Shown piece after piece: positions 1 to 6,458 of a stretch of 8,763 bases of DNA; position 1 is the first letter of the stretch; each line of letters begins with the position of its first letter. The DNA is from Gemmatimonadota bacterium. Its GTDB lineage: Bacteria > Gemmatimonadota > Gemmatimonadetes > Longimicrobiales > Gaopeijiaceae. The notes beneath the pieces were generated by a model. That model saw nothing but the letters and a program-made list of their open reading frames with translations. It searched no databases and was not told where the DNA came from. A program made the translations under genes and the position numbers. The stretch spans positions 1-8,763 of the forward strand of contig JAHHMJ010000360.1 in NCBI GenBank assembly GCA_018678395.1. The letters are read 5' to 3'.

Positions 1-1
1 G

Positions 2-220
2 GGCCTGTTCGAGGCGGCCGCGGTGCGAGGGCGGGTGTCGGGCGGGTCGAGTCGGGCCGATGCCGAGGCTGCGGTGTCGGCAGCGGTCGCGACCGCCGAG
101 CGGCTCTACGGCGACCGGGTGGGGAACGCGCCGACCGCGCCGCAACTGGCGGGCGACGACTTTCTCGCCTCGGATCTCGGGGTGTGTCGGAGCATGGCCG
201 ACATCATCGGTTCCGACTGA
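2..220 (+). CDS. C-terminal fragment of an unidentified protein
   Basis: The reading frame is open from the left edge and ends in TGA at 218-220, giving the last 72 residues of a protein whose start lies outside the window. The visible part begins GLFEAAAVRGRVSGG and continues with an Ala-rich, probably helical stretch ending ATAERLYGDRV. It finishes with a tail (FLASDLGVCRSMADIIGSD) containing the only cysteine. The R-x-x-x-GG segment followed by an Ala-rich helix loosely recalls the C-terminal end of argininosuccinate lyases (R...GGTAP...), but the TAP signature is not there and the tail is longer than expected, so this is only a hint. It is convergent with the BshB-like gene, with 9 bp between the two stop codons. 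The GTG at 23 is an internal codon, not a likely start, because the frame stays open and protein-like upstream of it. Confidence 0.55.
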   Translation, partial: GLFEAAAVRGRVSGGSSRADAEAAVSAAVATAERLYGDRVGNAPTAPQLAGDDFLASDLGVCRSMADIIGSD

Positions 221-229
221 CGGCCTCGC

Positions 230-955
230 TCAGAACGTGGCGACCGACAACCCACCGAGGGTCGGCGCCGCCATCGTCTCGCAGGTCCGGAAGGGTTCAC
301 CGTAGGCGACGCGGATTCGGGATCCGTCGACCGCCGCCCGGGCGCGAATCTGGTCGGCGAGCGCCCGTGAACCGCCCGGAAAGACCCCGCCGGCCTGGCG
401 CGCGCCCTCGAACTGCGAGTCGTAGGCGGCGATCGCCCGGAGCTTGCGATCCATCTGGTCGGTGATGTCGACGACGAACGAGGGGGGATCGGCATCCTCT
501 CGGTACGCCGTGGCGTGAACGAGCTTGAGGGGCCGATGGCGCTCCCCCGGTGCGTCGAATCGCGAGAGGCCGGCGAGGAAGCAGGCGTCCCACACGAGCT
601 CGGCGGCCACGCGATGGTCGGGATGCCGCCCGGCCGTCCAGTGGGTGACCACCACACGCGGGCGCAGTTCGCGAATCAGTCCGGCCACGCGGACGCGTGC
701 CTCGTGCGTGTTCGCGAGCCGGGCATCGGGAAGTCCGGCGTTGCGCCGCACGGCCAGGCCCATGATCTCCGCCGCCGCGGCCGCCTCCCGGGCACGGGTC
801 TCAGGAGTGCCCCGGGATCCCATCTCGCCCCGGGTGAGATCGACCACCCCGGTGCGCTCGCCGGCGTCGGCGCTCTTGATCAGCGCGCCCCCGCAGATGA
901 GTTCCGCGTCGTCGGGATGCGCGAAGACGGCGAGGACGTCGAGGGCGTCGGTCAC
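230..955 (-). CDS. bshB1: BshB1-type zinc deacetylase/amidase (PIG-L/LmbE family; bacillithiol pathway)
   Basis: This is a 241-residue cytoplasmic protein of the LmbE/PIG-L Zn-dependent deacetylase family, at the usual length for BshB1. The N-terminal AHPDDAE motif (His13, Asp16) and the HPDH motif (residues 111-114, His114) supply the expected His/Asp/His zinc site, and Asp15 is the likely general base. BshB1-like features include LTRGEMGSRGTPETRAREA (about 40-58) and the C-terminal YGEPF. In the family, BshB removes acetate from GlcNAc-malate during bacillithiol synthesis; some members also cleave bacillithiol S-conjugates. The chosen start is GTG at 955, 7 nt after the TGA of permease B. 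No Shine-Dalgarno is seen, so translational coupling is likely. It is the last gene of the efflux operon. An S-conjugate amidase role is an inference from that context; family assignment is firm, substrate is not. Confidence 0.88.
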   Translation of the reverse strand: MTDALDVLAVFAHPDDAELICGGALIKSADAGERTGVVDLTRGEMGSRGTPETRAREAAAAAEIMGLAVRRNAGLPDARLANTHEARVRVAGLIRELRPRVVVTHWTAGRHPDHRVAAELVWDACFLAGLSRFDAPGERHRPLKLVHATAYREDADPPSFVVDITDQMDRKLRAIAAYDSQFEGARQAGGVFPGGSRALADQIRARAAVDGSRIRVAYGEPFRTCETMAAPTLGGLSVATF

Positions 956-962
956 GACGTCG

Positions 963-2246
963 TCATTCGGCGCGCAGTGCGACCACTGGCTCGAGGCGAG
1001 CCGCGCGATAGGCGGGGAGGAGGCCGAAGAGCATCCCGGTCAGGGCCGCAGCCCCGAGCGCCACGCCGACGGACCACAGGGGAATGCGTGCCGGGATCGG
1101 CGTGAAATGCGCCGTCCCGTACGCTGCTGCGGCGCCGAGGAGCAGGCCCGCCGCGCCTCCGAGGGTGGTCAGGACGCCGGCCTCGACGAGGAACTGCCAC
1201 AGGATCTCCCGGCGCGTGGCTCCGACCGCCTTCCGCACGCCGATTTCCCGGGTTCGTTCGGTGACCGAGATGAGCATGATCCCGATGACCCCGACGCCGC
1301 CCACGAGCAGTCCCGCGGACGACAGGGCGAGCATCACGAGGAAGAAGACCCCGGTCAGCCGGTTGAAGGTGTCGATCAGCTGCGCCGAGGCGAGCAGCGC
1401 GAAGTCGTTCTCCTCGCGTGGACCGAGCCCGCGCGCGGAACGCAACGCCGCGATCACCTCGTCCTGGACCCGGCTCTGCGTGTACGCACTGTCGGGAACG
1501 ACGAGGATCTGGGCCTGGGAGTCGTCGGCTTTCAGCCGCTTGAGTCCCGCGGTGTAGGGGAGAACGATCCAGTGTTCGACCGCCGCGGTGAAGACGTTCT
1601 CCTCGGGCTCGAAGACGCCGATCACGCGAAAGTCGTCCCGGACGTCGCGGAAGGGCGACGACAGCCGGACGCTGCGCCCGATCGGGTCCAGCTGGCCGAA
1701 CAGGTCGGTCGCGAGGGCGGACGACACGACCACCACGGCCCGCGATTCGCGCACCTCGGCCGGCGTGAAGTTGCGGCCGGCGATGAAGTCCCCCTGCGAG
1801 TACTTGGGCCAGCCGGACGCGTACCCCTGACCGGTGATCCCCTGCAACTGCTGGCTTCCGTACTCGATGTCGGTCTGCAGCTGGAAGTTGTAGAGGGCCT
1901 CGTCGACGGCGGCGAGCCGCCCGACGCGATCGGCTTCCTCTGCCGTGATGACGGGCTTGTTCCACCACGGTGGCCGCCCGTTGCCCGGCCCGAACTGGAC
2001 CGAGGTGAAGTCGAAGCGGACGACCACGAAGTTCTCGGGTCCCGCCGATTCGAAGGCCTCCAGCACGGACGATCGAATCCCGGTGATCAGGGCCGCCATG
2101 GTGACGACCACCGAGACCCCGATGGCGACCCCGAGAATCGTGAGTCCCGCCCGCAGCTTGTTCGCGCCGAGGGCGTCGAAGGCGACGCCGATCCCCTCCC
2201 GGAGGGTGGCGAGCGGGCTCGCTCTGGAGGGCTGAGGGCTACTCAT
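963..2246 (-). CDS. MacB/FtsX-type ABC transporter permease B (no ATPase domain)
   Basis: This 427-residue inner-membrane protein has the MacB_PCD-plus-FtsX layout. It has a short cytoplasmic N-terminus with a REGIGVAFDALGANKLRAG amphipathic stretch and TM1 at about 33-55. A large periplasmic domain (about 56-296) contains RVIGVFEPEENVF. Three more membrane helices follow at about 298-326, 353-377 and 389-411. The cytoplasmic coupling segment VTERTREIGVRKAVGATRRE (328-347) and the C-terminal PAYRAARLEPVVALRAE are diagnostic for the family. No Walker motifs are present, so the ATPase would be a separate polypeptide. The ATG at 2246 lies inside the end of permease A (8-bp overlap) and no strong Shine-Dalgarno is visible, which suggests coupled translation. 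In MacB-type systems such permeases couple cytoplasmic ATP hydrolysis to movements of a periplasmic domain that push substrate into the adaptor-TolC duct. Substrate is unknown. Confidence 0.92.
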   Translation of the reverse strand: MSSPQPSRASPLATLREGIGVAFDALGANKLRAGLTILGVAIGVSVVVTMAALITGIRSSVLEAFESAGPENFVVVRFDFTSVQFGPGNGRPPWWNKPVITAEEADRVGRLAAVDEALYNFQLQTDIEYGSQQLQGITGQGYASGWPKYSQGDFIAGRNFTPAEVRESRAVVVVSSALATDLFGQLDPIGRSVRLSSPFRDVRDDFRVIGVFEPEENVFTAAVEHWIVLPYTAGLKRLKADDSQAQILVVPDSAYTQSRVQDEVIAALRSARGLGPREENDFALLASAQLIDTFNRLTGVFFLVMLALSSAGLLVGGVGVIGIMLISVTERTREIGVRKAVGATRREILWQFLVEAGVLTTLGGAAGLLLGAAAAYGTAHFTPIPARIPLWSVGVALGAAALTGMLFGLLPAYRAARLEPVVALRAE

Positions 2247-3480
2247 AGCGCAGCGCGTCGACGGGATCGAGCTTCGACGCCTGTGCCGCCGGGTACACCC
2301 CCGCGATCACTCCGACGCTGATCCCGAGGACCACCCCCAGCGTGACCCACTGGGGCGCGACGACGGCCGGTAGCGGAGAGACGGCCCGCACCAGCCCGGC
2401 CAGCGCCACCCCGGCACCCACACCCAGGAGTGCGCCGACCGTGGACAGCGTCGCGGACTCCACGAGCACCTGGGCGAGGATGTCGCGTCGACGCGCGCCG
2501 ATCGCCTTGCGAACGCCGATCTCGCGTGTCCGCTCCATCACCGAGACCAGCATGATGTTCATGATGACGATGCCACCGACCACCAGCGAGATCGCCACCA
2601 GCCCGGGGAGGGCCGTGAAGAGAATCGTCGAGATGCGGTCCCAGAAGCTCAGGGAGTCGTCGGCCGTCTCGACCGCGAAGTCGTTGGGTTCGGAGGGTCG
2701 CAGGCGGTGTCGGACGCGCATGATGCCCTCGACCTCGGCCTGGATCGGTCGGACGAGCGACGGATCGTCGGCCTTGATCAGCACCTCGTCGATGAAGCCG
2801 CGGGGCGCCACCAGCGAACGGATCGGGGACCGCGCCGGCGCCACCAGCTGGTTGTCCAGCGACTGGCCGAAGAGCGACCCCTTCTCCTCCAGGACGCCGA
2901 TGACCCGGTAGGGGAAGCCCCGGACGCGGACGGACCTCCCGATGGGGTCGATCGCCTCGAACAGCACGTCCGCCGTCTGAGATCCGAGCACCACGACCGC
3001 GACGCCCTGTTCGTTCTCCTGTGCCGAGAAGGCGCGACCCCGATCCACCACCCAGTCGCGAATGTCGAAGATCTCGGGTGACGCTCCGTAGAGGCGGACG
3101 TTCGAGACGGTCCGAGCGTTGTCGGCCGACACCTCGCCGCCTCCCGACGACAGGACGCCGACGGCGGCCGGGTAGGTCAACTCCGCACGAATCGCCACCG
3201 CGTCGTCCTCGGTGATGCGGGGCCGGCGGGCGCGGCGGCGCCACTCCTCGCGGTCGACGTTGATGTTCACCTGCGGATTGCGGCTCACCGTCACGGTGTT
3301 CACGCCGAAGAGCTGCGACGAGAAGTCCTCCGTGATGTAGCGGTCCATCCCCTCGACGACGCTGACGACGACGATCAGGAACATCACGCCGATGATCACG
3401 CCGAGGACACTGAAGAAGCTCTTCAGGCGTTCGGTCGCGATCTGCGACATCGCGAGGCGGACTCCCTCCCAGAGGTGCAC
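2239..3480 (-). CDS. MacB/FtsX-type ABC transporter permease A (no ATPase domain)
   Basis: This 413-residue permease is a paralogue of permease B. Its N-terminal helix VHLWEGVRLAMSQIATERLK precedes TM1 (about 22-43). A periplasmic domain follows at about 44-285, with DPIGRSVRVRGFPYRVIGVL at 178-197. Helices lie at about 288-312, 338-366 and 378-398. The coupling segment MERTREIGVRKAIGARRRDI (315-334) and the C-terminal YPAAQASKLDPVDALRYE fit the MacB/FtsX family well. The frame is open up to 3723, but the extra 81 residues are an Arg/Ser-rich shadow of the adaptor gene. The GTG at 3480 is preferred because GGGAG sits 7 nt upstream, and starting there leaves a 13-bp gap to the adaptor stop. 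It overlaps the next permease by 8 bp. No nucleotide-binding domain is fused or adjacent. With permease B it probably forms a heterodimer; that pairing is inferred from gene order. Confidence 0.92.
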   Translation of the reverse strand: MHLWEGVRLAMSQIATERLKSFFSVLGVIIGVMFLIVVVSVVEGMDRYITEDFSSQLFGVNTVTVSRNPQVNINVDREEWRRRARRPRITEDDAVAIRAELTYPAAVGVLSSGGGEVSADNARTVSNVRLYGASPEIFDIRDWVVDRGRAFSAQENEQGVAVVVLGSQTADVLFEAIDPIGRSVRVRGFPYRVIGVLEEKGSLFGQSLDNQLVAPARSPIRSLVAPRGFIDEVLIKADDPSLVRPIQAEVEGIMRVRHRLRPSEPNDFAVETADDSLSFWDRISTILFTALPGLVAISLVVGGIVIMNIMLVSVMERTREIGVRKAIGARRRDILAQVLVESATLSTVGALLGVGAGVALAGLVRAVSPLPAVVAPQWVTLGVVLGISVGVIAGVYPAAQASKLDPVDALRYE

Positions 3481-3487
3481 GGTCGCG

Positions 3488-3492
3488 CTCCC
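3488..3492 (-). promoter_or_regulatory. Ribosome binding site of permease A
   Basis: Read on the minus strand this is GGGAG, placed 7 nt before the GTG at 3480. It fixes the permease start well downstream of the longer open frame and lies in the 13-bp gap after the adaptor stop codon. Confidence 0.6.
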
Positions 3493-3493
3493 G

Positions 3494-4738
3494 TCAGCCG
3501 GCGTCGTTCCGGGCGTCGTCGGAGAGCTCCTCCTCCCTTCGGACCGGGTCTCCGTCGCGCAGCGTCCGGATCGTCTGATACGGGCCGGAGACCACGGTCT
3601 CGCCGGGCTCCAGGCCGTCGAGCACTTCGAAGAACTCGTCGCCCGCGATCCCGACGGTGACCGGACGGAAGGTCGCCGTGCCGGCCTCGACCACGAATAC
3701 GCCCTCCACCTCCGGCGTCTCACCGGTCGTGGCCCGCGTGGAGTCCTCGCGAACGGTCAGCGCGATGATCGGGACCGCGACCGCGTCGTCGCGCATGTCG
3801 GTGACGATGCTCGCGGTCGCCGACAGGTCCGGCCGGAGTTCGACGTCGGTGGGGTCCAGCGTGAGAACCACCTCGAAGTCGATCGCCTGCTGCTGGCCCG
3901 AGGCGGCGTTCTGGGACGGGGGCCGAATCGCGGAGTTGCCGATCTCGGTGACGCGCGCCGTGAACGTCTGATCGGGAAAGGCGTCGATATCCACCTCCGC
4001 GGAGTCGCCGAGGGCCAGACGCGGCACGTCGGTCTCGTCCATCTGAACGACGACCTCGACGACCGAGAGGTCCGAGATCGTCAGGATCAGCGAGCCGGCG
4101 TTGTTCATGGTGCCGACCACCACCGTCTCGCCGACCTCGACGTTGAGGCGGGTGACCTTGCCGGCGATCGGAGCGCGGAACACGGTCTTGGCGAGGCGAT
4201 CCTCGGCCTCGTCGAGCGCGGCCTCCGCGACCTCGACGCCGTACTCGGCCGCGTCCATGTTCGCGCGGGCGACCTCGAGGTTGGTTTCGGCGTCTTCGAC
4301 CTGCTGGCGGCTCACCAGGAGCGAGTCCCGCATCCACAAGCCACGGATGCGGTCGTACTCCCGCCGCTGACGGGTGAGGTTGGCGCTCTGCTGGGCGGCC
4401 TGCGCCTGCGCCTGACTCACGCTCGCCTGCGCGCGCGAGCGGGACGCCTCCAGCTGGGTCCGATCGAGGCGCAGCAGGTCGTCACCGACCTCGACATTCT
4501 GGCCCTCTTCGACCAGCAGGTCGGCCACGCGCGCCGCCACGTCCGAGCTGATGTCGACCGAGCGCCGGGCGCGGATGTTGCCGCTGGCCGTCACGGTGGC
4601 GACCAGGTCCTGGCGGTCGATGTCCGCCATGCGCACCGCGGCGCCGCGGCCGGAGCCGGTGCGCATCGAGATCACGGCGGCCGCGGCGAGGACGCCGACG
4701 ACGATGAGTGCGATGAATCCCTTCTGGAGTCCGGTCAT
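3494..4738 (-). CDS. Periplasmic adaptor (membrane fusion) protein, MacA/HlyD family
   Basis: A 414-residue adaptor that would bridge the inner-membrane permeases and the TolC channel. An uncleaved N-terminal anchor (about 7-25, GFIALIVVGVLAAAAVI) has a short cytoplasmic start. The first half of the lipoyl/barrel-sandwich domain follows (ASGNIRARRSVDISS, then VAARVADLLVEEGQNVEVGD). A long alpha-helical hairpin rich in Ala/Gln/Glu (about 92-184) should dock with the TolC tip. The second lipoyl half is marked by TVFRAPIAGKVTRLNVEVGE (185-204). A beta-barrel domain (about 222-320, LRPDLSATASIVTD near its end) and a membrane-proximal domain (about 345-395, GLEPGETVVSGP) complete it. Length and order are standard for MacA-like adaptors of ABC pumps. 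The ATG at 4738 is 11 bp after the TolC stop, without an obvious Shine-Dalgarno. The acidic C-terminal tail (REEELSDDARNDAG) is not conserved in the family as far as I know. Confidence 0.93.
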   Translation of the reverse strand: MTGLQKGFIALIVVGVLAAAAVISMRTGSGRGAAVRMADIDRQDLVATVTASGNIRARRSVDISSDVAARVADLLVEEGQNVEVGDDLLRLDRTQLEASRSRAQASVSQAQAQAAQQSANLTRQRREYDRIRGLWMRDSLLVSRQQVEDAETNLEVARANMDAAEYGVEVAEAALDEAEDRLAKTVFRAPIAGKVTRLNVEVGETVVVGTMNNAGSLILTISDLSVVEVVVQMDETDVPRLALGDSAEVDIDAFPDQTFTARVTEIGNSAIRPPSQNAASGQQQAIDFEVVLTLDPTDVELRPDLSATASIVTDMRDDAVAVPIIALTVREDSTRATTGETPEVEGVFVVEAGTATFRPVTVGIAGDEFFEVLDGLEPGETVVSGPYQTIRTLRDGDPVRREEELSDDARNDAG

Positions 4739-4749
4739 GTGTCGTGGCG

Positions 4750-6297
4750 TCAGTCGTCGCGGAGCCGCCGACCCACCACGGCTTCAAGGTTGGTGAGGGC
4801 GTCGTGGTAAGCGTAGATCGCGGCGAGCAAGTCGTTGTCGGCTTGTACCTTGACCGTCTCGGCCTCGACGAGGTCGAGGAAGGGGATCAGCCCGACCCGA
4901 TACTGTTCGCGCGAGAGGCGGAGCTGCTCGTCGGCGTAGGTCTGATTCTGCTCTTCCAGCTGAACGCTGCGGTACGCCGTCTCGAGCTGCGTGCGCCGGA
5001 TGGCCACCTCGGCCTGCAGGGCGATTTCCTGGTCGCGCAGCTGGTACTCGGAATCGTCGAGCTGCGCCTGCGCGGACTCGAGCTGCTGCTGTCGGCTGAA
5101 TCCCTGGAAGATGGGAACGCTGACCGAGAGCGACGCGCTGGGCGGAGAGCGAACGAAGTCGAAGGGGAAGACGTCGTTCTGAGTGATGAGCTGCTGCCGA
5201 TCGGCCTCGGTGAAGGTGAAGCCCGAACAGTCGAGGGCGGGCAGCGGATCGGCGAGTCGGGAGTAGAGTTCGTTGGTCTGCTGGCAGCTGGCGAACGCAC
5301 CGGCGGCCGAGGCCTGACCCTGGGCCACGAGGAAGTCCGTATTGCTGGCCTCGCGGGTGAAGCCGCTCCATCCCAGCCCCAGGCTCACGGTCGGAAAGTA
5401 CGCCGACCGCGCGCTGCCCACTCCCTCTCGAGCGAGGTCGCGGCCCCGCTGACGCGTCCGCAGTACCGGGTTGTTCTCCAGGGCGAGCCGCAGCAGCTCC
5501 GACTCGCTCCACCCCGGCGCCTCGACCTCGAAGGCCGTGGTCAGTGCGACGGCGGGAGAAGGCCGCAGGCCGATCACCTGGAGGAGCCGGTAGGTCGCGG
5601 TGGCGACCGCGTTCTCGGCCTGGATCAGTCCCACTTCCGCCCGGCCGACCTGGATCTCGGCCTGATTCACGTCCAGGCCGGTCGCCGTTCCGACTTCGGC
5701 CTGCCCCTGGACCAGGCGCAGGTTGAAGCGCGCCCGCTCGAGCTGCTGCCCCGCGAGCTCGACCAGTTCCTTCTGTCGGAGCACGTCCAGGTAGTTGAGC
5801 GTCACCTGGGTTTCGAGATCGACGCGCGCCTGGTCGATCGCCGCGGCGGTCTGGGCCCGCGACGCCTTGGCGGCGGCGAGACCGTAGAGCACCGCTCCGT
5901 TGAGCGTGTAGTTCAGCCCCAGGCTGTAGCTGCTGGAGTAGTAGTTGGGCTGCTGCCCGACCCCCAGATCACCCAGGGTGAGGTTGCCGATGCGCTGCTC
6001 ACCGGTGCCCTGCCACCCCACGCTGCCCGATGCGCTGGCCGACGGAATCAGGCGGCCGTAGGCGGCGCGCACGCCCCAGTCGGCCACGGCCCGGTCGTTC
6101 TGGGTGGCCTGGTAGGTGGGGTTGTGGCGCCGCGCGAGCTCGAGCGCTTCCTCCAGCGACATGAACGCGGGTGCGGTCGGCACACCCTGAGCCGCCGCAG
6201 GAGACACGGCGCCGAGGGAGAGGAGGAGAGCGGCGAACAGGGCGGTCACAAGTCCCGTGGGGCGTGGTGCGGCCGTCCGAGGCTGCGCACGATGCAC
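4750..6297 (-). CDS. TolC-family outer-membrane efflux channel
   Basis: This 515-residue precursor has a Sec signal peptide: basic start (VHRAQPRTAAPRP), hydrophobic core (about 15-31) and likely cleavage after AAA in SPAAAQG (about 36). Two tandem OEP repeats follow. Repeat 1 (about 46-245) starts MSLEEALELARRHNP and carries the long helices around LETQVTLNYLDVLRQKELVE. Repeat 2 (about 262-510) starts SESELLRLALENNPVLRTRQ and ends FLDLVEAETVKVQADNDLLA. Proteins of this type trimerise into an outer-membrane barrel with a periplasmic helical tunnel. The GTG at 6297 is chosen because GGGAGG lies 5 nt upstream and the signal peptide begins there. The frame runs open to 6543, but that extension is Arg/Pro-rich and overlaps the neighbouring gene. 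Repeat 2 carries an extra segment of about 60 residues with two cysteines (Cys338, Cys357). It is the first gene of a tight run with the adaptor, permeases and BshB. Confidence 0.93.
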   Translation of the reverse strand: MHRAQPRTAAPRPTGLVTALFAALLLSLGAVSPAAAQGVPTAPAFMSLEEALELARRHNPTYQATQNDRAVADWGVRAAYGRLIPSASASGSVGWQGTGEQRIGNLTLGDLGVGQQPNYYSSSYSLGLNYTLNGAVLYGLAAAKASRAQTAAAIDQARVDLETQVTLNYLDVLRQKELVELAGQQLERARFNLRLVQGQAEVGTATGLDVNQAEIQVGRAEVGLIQAENAVATATYRLLQVIGLRPSPAVALTTAFEVEAPGWSESELLRLALENNPVLRTRQRGRDLAREGVGSARSAYFPTVSLGLGWSGFTREASNTDFLVAQGQASAAGAFASCQQTNELYSRLADPLPALDCSGFTFTEADRQQLITQNDVFPFDFVRSPPSASLSVSVPIFQGFSRQQQLESAQAQLDDSEYQLRDQEIALQAEVAIRRTQLETAYRSVQLEEQNQTYADEQLRLSREQYRVGLIPFLDLVEAETVKVQADNDLLAAIYAYHDALTNLEAVVGRRLRDD

Positions 6298-6458
6298 GAT
6301 GGCCTCCCGGTGAGGAGCGTTGGGGTGAGGACTACGTGGCGGGTCCGCGTCCCGCCGTACGCGAGACTCCGACGTACGGTTTCCCGTGCGCACGAATTCG
6401 TCGCCACGACCGGTCGAGGAGGGTACGGGCCGACGGTGGGTCGGCTTCAATCCGGTAT
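6298..6458 (-). promoter_or_regulatory. Intergenic region upstream of the efflux operon, with inverted repeats
   Basis: This 161-bp gap is the largest in the window and the natural place for an efflux-operon promoter or operator. Three inverted repeats are visible. GCCGAC/GTCGGC (6429-6434 and 6440-6445, loop 5) lies about 14 nt past the stop of the upstream gene. CCGTACG/CGTACGG (6355-6361 and 6373-6379, loop 11) has arms that each contain the self-palindromic CGTACG. GGCGGG/CCCGCC (6338-6343 and 6351-6356, loop 7) lies just beside it. None is followed by a T-run, so they are not classical terminators. No convincing -35/-10 pair was found; TTGAAG on the minus strand near 6446-6451 has only a poor TACCCT-like partner at 19 nt. 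An operator role for the CGTACG pair is inference. Confidence 0.35.
6303..6308 (-). promoter_or_regulatory. Ribosome binding site of the TolC-family gene
   Basis: On the minus strand this reads GGGAGG, 5 nt before the GTG at 6297. It is the strongest Shine-Dalgarno of the efflux cluster and decides the start, placing a signal peptide at the N-terminus. Downstream genes largely lack such sites, as expected if they are translated by coupling. Confidence 0.65.

Noticed and set aside
525..2321. 598-codon plus-strand open frame opposite the BshB and permease genes
   Set aside because: It is Arg/Gly/Asp-rich low-complexity translation without domains, antisense to genes with clear family motifs. 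Long antisense frames are expected in high-GC coding DNA.
3481..3723. Extended N-terminus of permease A starting at 3723
   Set aside because: The extra residues overlap the adaptor's 3' end in another frame and look like shadow translation; GGGAG before GTG 3480 fits better.
3392..4810. 472-codon plus-strand open frame opposite the adaptor
   Set aside because: The translation is rich in Arg, Gly and Asp with no domain, and the minus strand carries an unambiguous adaptor.
6429..6445. GCCGAC/GTCGGC stem as a rho-independent terminator of the exported-protein gene
   Set aside because: The stem is only 6 bp and is followed by CCGTACCC rather than a T-run, so it is recorded only as an inverted repeat.
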